Shown here: piece by piece, positions 37,043 to 45,167 of the stretch
How positions within the stretch are numbered: the stretch's first letter is position 1
How the letters are laid out: every line of letters begins with the position of its first letter
NCBI GenBank assembly: GCA_025359845.1
Contig: JANYDT010000023.1
Span: 1-50,953 of the forward strand
DNA: 50,953 bases
Source of the DNA: Acidimicrobiia bacterium
Lineage (GTDB): Bacteria > Actinomycetota > Acidimicrobiia > Acidimicrobiales > JANYDT01
Direction of reading: 5' to 3'
The notes under the pieces: model-generated
What the model was told of the DNA's origin: nothing
Seen by the model: only the letters and a program-made list of their open reading frames with translations
Database searches by the model: none
Made by a program: the position numbers and the translations under genes

Positions 37043-37050
37043 CTTGGCGT
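37009..37050. repeat. Inverted repeat over the desaturase stop codon
   Basis: ACGCCAAGTCA (37009-37019) and its exact complement TGACTTGGCGT (37040-37050) form 11-bp arms around a 20-nt loop. No T-tract follows, so Rho-independent termination is uncertain; an RNA hairpin stabilising the 3' end is as likely. Confidence 0.7.
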
Positions 37051-37076
37051 TGACGAGGGGGCACAGGCACTTCGAA

Positions 37077-37120
37077 CACCGTTCGCTGCGCCCGCCGCTA
37101 CGCTTTGGTGCTCGCTCATG
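37077..37120. repeat. 44-nt direct repeat, copy 1
   Basis: Exactly identical to 37183-37226. On the minus strand it begins ATGAGCGAGCACCAAAGCGT and would encode MSEHQSVAAGAANG. It lies in a 690-nt gene-poor stretch. Confidence 0.92.
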
Positions 37121-37182
37121 TCATCCTCGCTTCGCCACCCCGCAAGCGGGGACCCCGTCGACGCTGCGAGTGCCATGTTGCC

Positions 37183-37226
37183 CACCGTTCGCTGCGCCCG
37201 CCGCTACGCTTTGGTGCTCGCTCATG
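37183..37226. repeat. 44-nt direct repeat, copy 2
   Basis: Second perfect copy, 62 nt after the first. Two identical copies in non-coding DNA suggest a dispersed family in the genome, but the window cannot show that. Confidence 0.92.
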
Positions 37227-37379
37227 CTCGATGAAGATCGTCGGGTGCAAGAAGACCCCTCGCCGCCGAAAGGCCGCGGGAGAGTGAGCGAGCGCCCAGA
37301 CTCGGGCCGATGGCAAAGGATCGAGGAACCAAATTCGACCGATCCAGACGCGGCCGCCTGACAGGCTGCACGGCGGCAC

Positions 37380-37591
37380 CTGTCGGTTGTCGGTTGTGGC
37401 GAGGTGCTCGGCCAGTGCGCCAAGAAGAAGGTCCCAGCGGGCGTCGCCGTCGACGGCGGATCATCGACCAGTAAGGTGACTCGTCCCTCGCCTTCGTGAG
37501 AGTATTCCTCGAGAAATTCCAGCACGAGCCGCCAACGTCGTTCATCTTCGTCGGCGCGCCCAAGGTGCCCGGTCAAGTCGACCAGCGTCAT
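37380..37591 (-). pseudogene. Frameshifted remnant of a small antitoxin/HTH-associated gene
   Basis: From ATG 37591 the minus strand reads MTLVDLTGHLG, then RRWRLVLEFLEEYSHEGEG and TLLVDDPP. The coding-like sequence then moves to another frame near 37460 and continues DGDARWDLLLGALAEHLATTDNR. Together they resemble the C-terminal segment of actinobacterial HTH antitoxin-like proteins (LxxEPPxTGDxRxDAxLAALAEHLA). No HTH part and no toxin partner are visible. The rest of 37043-37736 holds the 44-nt repeats and the livK terminator, and no other gene I can support. Confidence 0.35.
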
Positions 37592-37689
37592 GGGGATAGG
37601 CGAGCACAGGCATGGCGAGAGCATACGAGGCGTCCGGGGCGTCACTCCAATAGACATGGAGGGCTGAGTCGCCGTATGACAACGCGAAA

Positions 37690-37716
37690 CGGCCCGCCCA
37701 TTTCAGGGACGGGCCG
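37690..37716 (-). terminator. Intrinsic terminator of the liv operon
   Basis: On the minus strand CGGCCCGTCCC, a TGAAAT loop and GGGCGGGCCG form a GC-rich stem with one bulged base, followed by TTTCGC. It begins 21 nt past the livK stop codon. Confidence 0.75.
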
Positions 37717-37736
37717 AGCCGTGCGCAAGAAGGTGC

Positions 37737-39188
37737 CTACTTCTTATAGCCCTTTGCGAGGTCCGAGGCGTACGCGCCCTTCACGAGAACGAGGCCGGCC
37801 AGCACAGAGGCATCGGGACGGTAGACATTGACGAAAGGCGTCACTTGGCGCTTCGTCGGATCGCCGTAGTCGTACTCTGGGAACGCGCCGCCGAGATCGA
37901 CGCGACCGAGTGTGGCCACAGCCTTCTTGATGCCGGCTCTGCTCAGGTCGTTGTTGGAGATCCCCTTCTTGATCAACGCCTCCACGAGCCGGGCCTGGGC
38001 ATAACCCCACACCGCAGCGACGTTGGGGTTGCCGATGTAGTACGGATTGTATTTGGCCAGGTCATCGAGCATGTCCTTCATGCCCGGGTTACTCGTATCG
38101 CCCCACGGCGCGGGATCGCCGAAATAGAGCAACTGCTTGCTGTACAACGGCGAATTCTGGGGCGTCATGGCGTTCAAGTCAAAGCACGGCGACACGCACA
38201 AGAGGGTGGGATTGTAGCCGTTCTGATCACCGGTCACCAGGGCCGAGGTGGTCTGAGCGGGGAGCGTCGTCATTACGATGGCGTCACAACCGGCGGCCTT
38301 GAATTGCGACATAGGAGCAGTCATATTTGTGTCTGAAGCAGCCACGACAAGGTCGGGGCCGGCGCTCAACTTCTTTGTGGCCACGGCATAGCGGAAACCC
38401 TCTTGTCCGGTCAAGCCGAACGAGGTTTGCACTGTCAGCCCGCAGACCTTCTTGTTGGCACCGGCGGTCGTCAGGTAGTACTCGACCCCATTCATCGCCT
38501 GCGCTTGATAACTGCCCCCGTTGGCAAGAAAGTTGGGCTTGTTGACCCACTCGGCGTCGAGCGAGGTCGGGACGCCGACCAGGTCGTCTTTCACGAGTTG
38601 GGGCAGGAGAGCAGTGACGATCGGGGTACCGAACACATTGCTGAAGAACACCACCGAATCTTTGGCCTCGTTATATTTCGCGACCGCCTGGTTGGGGTCG
38701 TACGCGGTTTCGAGGAAGATGTTGTTGATTTTGTACTTGCCGTTGACGCCACCGGCGGCGTTGACTCGCTGGATGTAACTATCGAAACCGGCGAACAGGG
38801 CCTTGCCGCCCGGGGCGAATGGGCCGCCGGCGACATTACCGAGATAGCCGAGTGATATCGTGTTGGTGGCCGGATCAAAGCCGGGGCTCTTTGGTAGACT
38901 GGCGGCTGCCGTCGTCGTCGCGGTGGTGGCCGTCGTGACTGCACCGCCGGTGGACGGCGTCTTCGTGGTCGCAGGTACCGTCGAAGCGGCTGGCGCTACG
39001 GCCCATGCCCGCTTGCGACCCTTAAGTTGGCAGATGAGACTTTGGGTGCCGGATGCAGCCGTCGCTCCAACTTTGGCGCACGTGGCTCCTACCTTGGGAG
39101 CGGCCGCGGCTCCTGCCAATGTGATGGGCGCTACGACGAGAGCGGCAGCGGTGCTGACGACGACGAGACGACCGAGTGAGGTCTTCAT
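37737..39188 (-). CDS. livK: ABC transporter substrate-binding protein, branched-chain amino acid (LivK) type
   Basis: The 483-aa exported protein starts at ATG 39188, with AAGGGGG upstream (the ORF track start is 30 codons too early). It has a signal peptide (MKTSLGRLVVVSTAAALVVAPITLAGAAAA). A small Cys-containing domain (GATCAKVGATAASGTQSLICQLKGRKRAW) follows, then a Thr/Ala-rich linker and a periplasmic-binding fold (TISLGYLGNVAGGPFAPGGKALFAGFDSYIQRVNAAGGVNGKYKI). No lipobox cysteine is evident. It delivers substrate to LivHMGF. The co-transcribed acyl-CoA-synthetase-like gene hints that the ligand may be a carboxylic acid and not an amino acid. It is the last gene of the operon, 102 bp after livM. 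Confidence 0.85.
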   Translation of the reverse strand: MKTSLGRLVVVSTAAALVVAPITLAGAAAAPKVGATCAKVGATAASGTQSLICQLKGRKRAWAVAPAASTVPATTKTPSTGGAVTTATTATTTAAASLPKSPGFDPATNTISLGYLGNVAGGPFAPGGKALFAGFDSYIQRVNAAGGVNGKYKINNIFLETAYDPNQAVAKYNEAKDSVVFFSNVFGTPIVTALLPQLVKDDLVGVPTSLDAEWVNKPNFLANGGSYQAQAMNGVEYYLTTAGANKKVCGLTVQTSFGLTGQEGFRYAVATKKLSAGPDLVVAASDTNMTAPMSQFKAAGCDAIVMTTLPAQTTSALVTGDQNGYNPTLLCVSPCFDLNAMTPQNSPLYSKQLLYFGDPAPWGDTSNPGMKDMLDDLAKYNPYYIGNPNVAAVWGYAQARLVEALIKKGISNNDLSRAGIKKAVATLGRVDLGGAFPEYDYGDPTKRQVTPFVNVYRPDASVLAGLVLVKGAYASDLAKGYKK

Positions 39189-39290
39189 GGATATCCCCCT
39201 TGGATATAGCGGCTCCCGCCACCCTGGCCGGAGTGTGACTATTGTCGCACAGGCCCCGGACGGCTCTGGTCGAACCACCTAAGACTTGAG

Positions 39291-40592
39291 TTAACTGGAG
39301 AACGGCCAGGTCTGTAAGTACCGCTTGATGTGTTGCCATACGCCGGCGATCCCGAACGGGAAGAACATCAAGAACAAGATGATGAACAATCCGTACACGA
39401 CTCGGACGAGGTTCTCGATGTTCATCCCTTTCTCGCCGAGTCCGGTCTTCAAGAACGGCAGCCAGTTGAACAGCCACTTGTAATGATTGAAAAGCTCAAT
39501 GAGCGAACTCACCGCTACTGCCCCGATAACTGAACCAAAGATCGTGCCCACTCCCCCCACGATGATAATGGCTACGAACTGGATGGAGAGGTTCAAGTTG
39601 AAAGAATCCGGCGTGACGGCTTGAATGTAACTTCCATATAGTGCCCCGGCCAGTGAGGCCATCGCCCCGCTTACGGCGAAGACCCAGATTTTAGTCGGGG
39701 CCAGTTCGACACCGATGACTTCGGCCGAGATGTCACGATCCCTTACCGCCATCATCGCCCGTCCTTGCCGAGTGCGAACGAGGTTCTTCGCGATGATCAT
39801 TACGACAATGACGCAGCCCCAGATCAGCCAGAAGTAGCCCTGATTGCGTCGATAAAGAAATCCGAAAAAGTCAGTGTCGCCACTTGCTCGAGTGGAAAAG
39901 TCGAGCATCTTTCCTGGCCAAATCGTCACGCTTGCGCCGGGGAGTTGATTTCGACCGACAGGACCATTCGTCCAGGATTGGAAGTTCCTAAACACGTGAT
40001 CAGCCAAGAAGAGTATTCCGATCGAGACAACGGCCAAATACTGCCCGCGTAGGCGTAAGGCCAACGGGCCGATGGCCGCCGAGATCAACGCACCAATCAA
40101 AAGAGCGATCAGCAGCCAAAGCCAGGGCGGTGGATACCAGCCTCCCAGATGGAAGTACGCCAAAGTCGGGTTGTCGGGGTTGCGTCGGCTGCCGAAGTAG
40201 CCCGCCACATACGCTCCTACTCCCATGAACGCCGCTTGACCTAGCGAAACTTGGCCGGTATACCCAATCAGGAGGTTCAACGAAATGGCAGCGATCGCGT
40301 AAATGCCGGCAATGCACAGAATCGCCAACGGAAAATCGCCCATCGGCAAGCCCGGGATGAGATTCGATGGAAGATGGGCGCCTTTGAAACCAATCCAACT
40401 GAAGCCGACGGGAGCGCTGACGAACCCAAGAACGGCGATTATCAGTCCAATCTTCACCCAGCCCGAACGAAACATGGAGATGTCTCGCCCGTATGAGGTG
40501 ATCAGATGTCGCTGAGCATCGCGTCGAGTCCAGAACGCCATTCCGGCTGCTGCGACCGCCAAAACCGCCAACGTCACTATTGCACCGCTCAT
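39291..40592 (-). CDS. livM: ABC transporter permease, LivM type
   Basis: The 433-aa inner-membrane permease has about ten hydrophobic segments. Family motifs are AISLNLLIGYTGQVSLGQAAFMGVGAYVAGYFG, LALRLRGQYLAVVSIGILFLADHVFRNFQSWTNGPVG, MAVRDRDISAEVIGVELAPTKIWVFAVSGAMASLAGALYGSY and IIIVGGVGTIFGSVIGAV. It forms the channel with LivH. The start ATG 40592 lies next to the livH stop (TGATATG), so the genes are coupled. The N-terminus (about 90 aa) is longer than in E. coli LivM, as is common in actinobacteria. Confidence 0.92.
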   Translation of the reverse strand: MSGAIVTLAVLAVAAAGMAFWTRRDAQRHLITSYGRDISMFRSGWVKIGLIIAVLGFVSAPVGFSWIGFKGAHLPSNLIPGLPMGDFPLAILCIAGIYAIAAISLNLLIGYTGQVSLGQAAFMGVGAYVAGYFGSRRNPDNPTLAYFHLGGWYPPPWLWLLIALLIGALISAAIGPLALRLRGQYLAVVSIGILFLADHVFRNFQSWTNGPVGRNQLPGASVTIWPGKMLDFSTRASGDTDFFGFLYRRNQGYFWLIWGCVIVVMIIAKNLVRTRQGRAMMAVRDRDISAEVIGVELAPTKIWVFAVSGAMASLAGALYGSYIQAVTPDSFNLNLSIQFVAIIIVGGVGTIFGSVIGAVAVSSLIELFNHYKWLFNWLPFLKTGLGEKGMNIENLVRVVYGLFIILFLMFFPFGIAGVWQHIKRYLQTWPFSS

Positions 40593-40593
40593 A

Positions 40594-41661
40594 TCAGACC
40601 CGCCTCACTTCTTTGGTTCCGAAAAATCCGTATGGTCGTACGAGCAATATGACCACCATCACGATATATGGCAAGACAACGTGAAAATTCTGACCGACGT
40701 AGTCGGACGGCACAAACCCGAAGACACTCTGATTTTCGTAGCCGACGCACAGCTGTTCGGCGATTCCGAGCACCATGCCGCCGACGATGGCGCCGGTAGT
40801 CGAATCGATTCCCCCTAGGATAATGGCGGGGAACGCGGCGAGGGCGAAGAACCCGACCGTCGAATCGAGCGTCCGACCACCGCCCGAGACAAGGAGAATG
40901 CCGGCGAGAGCGGCGAGCGCAGCAGATATGAACCACGAAACCCCGAAAACCATCTTGGCGCTTATGCCTTGGGCGATGGCTGCCTCCTGGTCATAAGCCG
41001 TGGCTCGCATAGCCGTGCCCATCCGGGAGCGCTTGAAGAACTGTAAGAACGCCACGGTGACGCCCATGGCCACGAGGAAGGTGACGACGTCGATGAGGGT
41101 GACCGGAACGCCCAGAATGCGGGTTGACTTGATGCCGATGGGGTCGTTGATGTTCACCGCTTCGCTGCCCCAGCGCGACGGAACGTACTGGTCGGCGATG
41201 ATCGCAATCCCGAAAGTCACCATGATGATCGAGAACACCGGTCGGCCCCGCATGCGCCTTAGAAGCACGATGTCGATGATCAGTCCAAGCCCTCCGGTCA
41301 CGATCATGGCCAAAAGAATGCTGATGACATAGGGCAGCTTCCACTTGTAGTCAAGGTGAATGCCGAGCATGACGTAAAGGCCGGCGGCCAGCATCGCGGC
41401 TCCGGGAACGACAAATTTGGGGCGCGATCGGTCGAGAGCGGCGAACGCGCCGACGAGCACGAGAATCAGTCCAAGCCACGTATTCCATTTCCAGCCGTTA
41501 TGGAACTCGTAGCAAAGGTACGCACCGATCGTCATGAGTGCACCGTGGGCAAAATTCAAGAGATGGGTGGCCTTGAAGACGATTACCAACCCAAGGCCCA
41601 CGATTGCGAATACCGACCCTCGGGCCAAACCGGTCACCAAGAATTGGAAGAACTGCGTCAC
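40594..41661 (-). CDS. livH: ABC transporter permease, LivH type
   Basis: The 355-aa permease starts at GTG 41661 (VTQFFQFLVTGLARGSVFAIVGLGLVIVFKATHLLNFAHGALMTIGAYLCY), with GGAGG just upstream. The ORF track start is 77 codons too early. Typical LivH motifs are present, including MRATAYDQEAAIAQGISAKMVFGVSWFISAALAALAGIL and AFPAIILGGIDSTTGAIVGG. The start codon overlaps the stop of the AMP-binding-like gene by 4 nt (GTGA). It has an extra hydrophobic hairpin at about residues 50-100 compared with short LivH proteins. Confidence 0.92.
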   Translation of the reverse strand: MTQFFQFLVTGLARGSVFAIVGLGLVIVFKATHLLNFAHGALMTIGAYLCYEFHNGWKWNTWLGLILVLVGAFAALDRSRPKFVVPGAAMLAAGLYVMLGIHLDYKWKLPYVISILLAMIVTGGLGLIIDIVLLRRMRGRPVFSIIMVTFGIAIIADQYVPSRWGSEAVNINDPIGIKSTRILGVPVTLIDVVTFLVAMGVTVAFLQFFKRSRMGTAMRATAYDQEAAIAQGISAKMVFGVSWFISAALAALAGILLVSGGGRTLDSTVGFFALAAFPAIILGGIDSTTGAIVGGMVLGIAEQLCVGYENQSVFGFVPSDYVGQNFHVVLPYIVMVVILLVRPYGFFGTKEVRRV

Positions 41662-43160
41662 TTCGAACCTCCGCCGACGACCATCGGGTGCACGCCCTCG
41701 AGACCGATCAGAAAGCCGTTCGCGTCGAGCGTGCCAGTCGACAAAGAGACTCCGATGGTTGAGAAGAAGGACTGGACATCGAACGCTACCGGCTGTTCCC
41801 CGGTGACAACGCTGCGAATGCGGCCGAGTCCGTAGCGGCGACGAATGAAGGGGTGAACAGCGAGTCCGCTGAAGATTCCGAAGAGTATCCAACCCCCGAG
41901 CAAAGCAACAACAATCAGGATGCGGAGCCAGGCCGGCGTGCTGGTACGCACAATGGCGCAGATCACAATCGAGGCGGCCGACGCGATAACCAATCCGGCT
42001 CGGAACACCCTCAGATCAGCGATGCCCCTGCCCGCCGGTCGGGCGCGGCGCTTCATCGCTTTCGTGAACGCGAAACGCTTGAGTCCGGGCACTGTGCCAG
42101 GCAACGCATCGGGGCGGTGGTAGAGAAACAGCCAAACGGCGGAGCCGAGAATCAGGCCGATGTTGGCCAATCGGCCCGATAGGGCCTTACTGCCGCCAAA
42201 GCCCTTCACCAGAAAGCCGGGAAGGAGAAGAAGCAGCACCGCCAAAGTCGTAGCGATGCCCCTTCGTTTGACGGCTGGCGTCGATTCGGCTCGGCTCCGG
42301 GCATCGTGGGCGATCAGAGCCAAGAAAGCCGGAGAGGCATGCATAAATGTTGGCTGCACGTCGGCGAGTCCACGCATGAGCAGCTGCCCGCTCTGAGGAA
42401 AATGGACCCGATACCCGGCGACCAAGCTGCCGACCCCACTTATCGCTCGTTCTGCTGAGTCGGCCAGCGACATTACGGCCACGACCTCGTCGTGAGGCCC
42501 CGCGCCGACGGCGCGCACAGCGCTTTCTCCCCCGGCCACAAGCTCGCCTTGGCGGAGGCGGTGCTCCTCGACGTTACCGTCGGCGCGAACGTGCGCGGCG
42601 ATGGCACCGACGCTCGAGGGTTCGAGGGCGGCGGCGTATCCGGCCCATTCCGTCGCCTTTGTGGCCCCGGCTTCAAGGAGCCTTGCGTAGGTGATGACAG
42701 TTACGGAGTCTGCGCCGGACGCGTCGTCAAGATGGCGAATTCCTCGGGTATTGACGACCACGACAGTGCGCACGGCCGCAAGCCGGCTGCGGCTTTCGGT
42801 CACCTTGTCGAATTGTTCTTCGTCTCCGACGATCACCGTGGTGACCCCGAAGTGCTTGAGAAGGGTAGCGACGTGATCAGAAGAAGTATCCGGATCGATA
42901 CCCAAAACCGCCGCCCCGATACCCTGGGCCCCGACGTCGGCCACGAGCCACGAGGGGTGATTTTCGCTGAGGATGGCGACCCGGTCGCCGGACTTCACTC
43001 CGAGCCCAATGAGCCCCATGCCGACACACGCCGCCTCGTCGAGATAGGCGGCCCACGTTGTCTCCTTCCACAAGCCGGCCGTCCGTTCTCGCATCGCCAC
43101 CGCGTTAGTCCTCGATGCCGCCGCGGCCACGAGAAGTGCGGGAACGGTATTGGCGTTCAT
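41658..43160 (-). CDS. Degenerate acyl-CoA synthetase-like protein with C-terminal membrane domain
   Basis: The 500-aa protein begins like an AMP-forming acyl-CoA synthetase (TVPALLVAAAASRTNAVAMRER...GLWKETTWAAYLDEA, LGVKSGDRVAILSENHPSWLVADVGAQGIGAAVLGIDPDTSSDHVATLLKHFGVTTVIVGDEEQ). The position of the essential ATP-binding loop (YTSGTTGxPKG) reads GAIAAHVRADGNVEEHRL, and the later YGxTE/GExxxRG and D-x-GD motifs are missing. From about residue 310 it has four hydrophobic segments (IATTLAVLLLLLPGFLV, ANIGLILGSAVWLFLY, AGLVIASAASIVICAIV, ILIVVALLGGWILFGIFSGL). It should lack ligase activity. It sits between livG and livH. Start ATG 43160; the longer ORF start would overlap livG. Confidence 0.75.
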   Translation of the reverse strand: MNANTVPALLVAAAASRTNAVAMRERTAGLWKETTWAAYLDEAACVGMGLIGLGVKSGDRVAILSENHPSWLVADVGAQGIGAAVLGIDPDTSSDHVATLLKHFGVTTVIVGDEEQFDKVTESRSRLAAVRTVVVVNTRGIRHLDDASGADSVTVITYARLLEAGATKATEWAGYAAALEPSSVGAIAAHVRADGNVEEHRLRQGELVAGGESAVRAVGAGPHDEVVAVMSLADSAERAISGVGSLVAGYRVHFPQSGQLLMRGLADVQPTFMHASPAFLALIAHDARSRAESTPAVKRRGIATTLAVLLLLLPGFLVKGFGGSKALSGRLANIGLILGSAVWLFLYHRPDALPGTVPGLKRFAFTKAMKRRARPAGRGIADLRVFRAGLVIASAASIVICAIVRTSTPAWLRILIVVALLGGWILFGIFSGLAVHPFIRRRYGLGRIRSVVTGEQPVAFDVQSFFSTIGVSLSTGTLDANGFLIGLEGVHPMVVGGGSK

Positions 43161-43170
43161 AGGATCAATG

Positions 43171-43938
43171 TCATGGCTGGCCCAGATAGGCGTCAATGAC
43201 CCGTTGATTGCTACGGACTTCGGCCGGCAGCCCCTCGGCGATCTTCTGGCCGAAGTCGAGGACCATCATGCGATCGGCCACATCCATGACCATATGCATA
43301 TCGTGTTCGACCAAAATCATTGAGATAGCTAGTTCACGCTTTATTTCCAGAATATAGCGGGCCATGTCCTCGGTTTCGCTGGAGTTCATACCGGCCACAG
43401 GTTCATCGAGCAAAAGCAACTTCGGTTCCATGCAAAGGGCCCGAGCAAGTTCCATTCGTTTTTGGATACCGTACGGCAACAGTCCAACGGGGCTCCCACG
43501 AAACTGATGCAGATCGAGGAGTTCCATTACCTCTTCGACCCGTCGTCTGTGCAAGATTTCCTGGGAGCGCGCCTTCCCAAAAAACGCCATTCCTGAAAGG
43601 AAGCCGCCATGCATAAGGTGATGGCGACCGAGCATGAGATTGGCCACCACATCGAGGTTCAAGAACAGACCAATGTTCTGAAAGGTCCTGGCGATACCCT
43701 GGGCGACAGTGAAAGGCGGTTTGCGACCGATGATGTCGACGCCGTCGATTCGAATAATACCGCGCTGCGGTTGGTAGACCGCATTGAGACAGTTGAAGAT
43801 CGAGGTTTTGCCGGCGCCGTTCGGACCGATGATGGCGAACAATTCTCGCCGGCGAACCTCGAAGGTCACGTCGCTCAGCGCAGTAACTCCGCCGAACCGC
43901 AAAGTAATCTCTCGGCACTCCAAGAGCGCGTCGCTCAC
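43171..43938 (-). CDS. livG: ABC transporter ATP-binding protein, LivG type
   Basis: The 255-aa ATPase has Walker A GPNGAGKTS, a LivG-style insertion with GIARTFQNIGLFLNLDVVANLMLG, an LLPYGIQKRMELARAL signature region (degraded from LSGGQ, normal for this family), Walker B LLLLDEPVAGMN, and the H-loop VEHDMHMV. The start is GTG 43938, overlapping the livF stop by 4 nt (GTGA). It powers uptake with LivF. Confidence 0.92.
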   Translation of the reverse strand: MSDALLECREITLRFGGVTALSDVTFEVRRRELFAIIGPNGAGKTSIFNCLNAVYQPQRGIIRIDGVDIIGRKPPFTVAQGIARTFQNIGLFLNLDVVANLMLGRHHLMHGGFLSGMAFFGKARSQEILHRRRVEEVMELLDLHQFRGSPVGLLPYGIQKRMELARALCMEPKLLLLDEPVAGMNSSETEDMARYILEIKRELAISMILVEHDMHMVMDVADRMMVLDFGQKIAEGLPAEVRSNQRVIDAYLGQP

Positions 43939-44735
43939 TTGTAGGCCTCGCGTTTGCGTCGATAGCTCTTCAAGTCGCGAAAACTTGACTCCCCGGTATC
44001 GCCGCCCAAGTAGAAATGTTGGATGTCGTGGTCGGCCAAGAGGTCTACTCCGCTGCCTTCTTTTACCACCCGGCCCGTTTCGATGACGTAACCGCGATCC
44101 GCGATCGAAAGTGCCATCGTGGCGTTTTGCTCGACAATCAACACGCTTGTACCTTGCTTATTGATTTCTATGACGATGTCACGAATCTGCTGCACGATCA
44201 ACGGCGCAAGCCCCAGGGAGGGCTCATCGAGCAGAAGCAGACGAGGGTTGGCCATGAGCGCTCTACCGATGGCCAGCATTTGCTGTTCTCCTCCCGAAAG
44301 ATAACCGGCCACTTGGGTCGATCGTTCCGCCAATCGGGGAAATAGCGTCATGACACGGTCGTGGCTAACCCGTAGGCCGGCTTTATCTTTCCGCGTATAT
44401 CCACCCGCCCTGAGGTTTTCGTCGACAGTAAGTTCGGCAAATATTCGCCGTCCCTCCATCACCTGGGCCATACCTGAACGAACAAGCGTCGACGGATCGA
44501 CGCCGACGATGCTCCGACCGTCCATTTCCACGACGCCGGCGGTAACGCGACCGTTGTGGTAAGGCAACAAGCCCGAGATCGTGCGCAGCAGGGTAGTTTT
44601 GCCGGCCCCGTTGGCCCCGAGGATGGCGACAATCTTACCGGCCGGCAACTCGACGCTGACCCCGCGCAGCACTTGGATGGCGCCGCCGTATACGACTTCC
44701 ACCTGGTGGACACTCAGTAGAGGTTCGCCCGCCAT
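43935..44735 (-). CDS. livF: ABC transporter ATP-binding protein, LivF type
   Basis: The 266-aa ATPase starts at ATG 44735 (MAGEPLLSVHQVEVVYGGAIQVLRGVSVELPAGKIVAILGANGAGKTTLLRTISGLLP); the ORF track start adds 40 residues. Walker A is GANGAGKTT, the signature is YLSGGEQQMLAIGRAL, Walker B is LLLLDEPSLGLAP, and VEQNATMAL is the H-loop region, which in LivF has Q in place of H. It is the first gene of the six-gene liv operon. The C-terminal tail (DLKSYRRKREAYK) is basic and a little longer than in E. coli LivF. Confidence 0.93.
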   Translation of the reverse strand: MAGEPLLSVHQVEVVYGGAIQVLRGVSVELPAGKIVAILGANGAGKTTLLRTISGLLPYHNGRVTAGVVEMDGRSIVGVDPSTLVRSGMAQVMEGRRIFAELTVDENLRAGGYTRKDKAGLRVSHDRVMTLFPRLAERSTQVAGYLSGGEQQMLAIGRALMANPRLLLLDEPSLGLAPLIVQQIRDIVIEINKQGTSVLIVEQNATMALSIADRGYVIETGRVVKEGSGVDLLADHDIQHFYLGGDTGESSFRDLKSYRRKREAYK

Positions 44736-44860
44736 GTTCACCTTGTTGATTCCTTCGGATGTGACGGCGGGCACAGTTTTTCTAGTCTGCCATCGAAGGG
44801 GCGACCGCGCCAGTACCGCTCCGAGAAATACCCACTGCCGATCGCGACCCTTCAATGCAG

Positions 44861-44895
44861 GTGTCGCAATACGCTGACGCGCATGTGTCGCAATA
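44861..44895. repeat. 11-nt direct repeat overlapping the DUF2277 start
   Basis: GTGTCGCAATA occurs at 44861-44871 and 44885-44895, 24 nt apart. The second copy overlaps the ATG of the DUF2277 gene (ATGTGTCGCAATATC). It may be an operator or a chance duplication. Confidence 0.6.
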
Positions 44896-45158
44896 TCACC
44901 GAGTTGCGTGGCCTCGACCCGCCGGCCACGTCGATCGAAATCGAGGCTGCCGCCATGCAGTTCGTACGAAAAGTTACGGGGATGAGCCGTCCCACCGGCG
45001 CCAATCTCACCGAATTACAAGGGGCCGCGAAAGCAATAGCGGCCGTCACCGAAGGGTTGCTCACTCGGCTCCCGCCCCGCCGCCAACCGCCCCGGACGGT
45101 GCCGCCGCTGAGGCTGCCCCACGTCCGGGATCGGCTACTACAAAAGGAAAAAGGTTAG
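44883..45158 (+). CDS. DUF2277 family protein
   Basis: The 91-aa protein opens with the family signature MCRNITELRGLDPPATSIEIEAAAMQFVRKVTGMSRPTGANLTELQGAAKAIAAVTEGLL, so the assignment is confident although the function is unknown. It is a small soluble, mostly helical protein. The C-terminal tail (PPRRQPPRTVPPLRLPHVRD) is Pro/Arg-rich. It is divergent from the liv operon and convergent with the thiolase gene, with 9 bp between stops. Confidence 0.88.
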   Translation: MCRNITELRGLDPPATSIEIEAAAMQFVRKVTGMSRPTGANLTELQGAAKAIAAVTEGLLTRLPPRRQPPRTVPPLRLPHVRDRLLQKEKG

Positions 45159-45167
45159 GGCCTGCCC

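Noticed and set aside
37496-37831. 111-aa plus-strand ORF between the repeat region and livK.
   Set aside because: Runs through the liv terminator hairpin and the livK 3' end, with basic low-complexity content and no start context.
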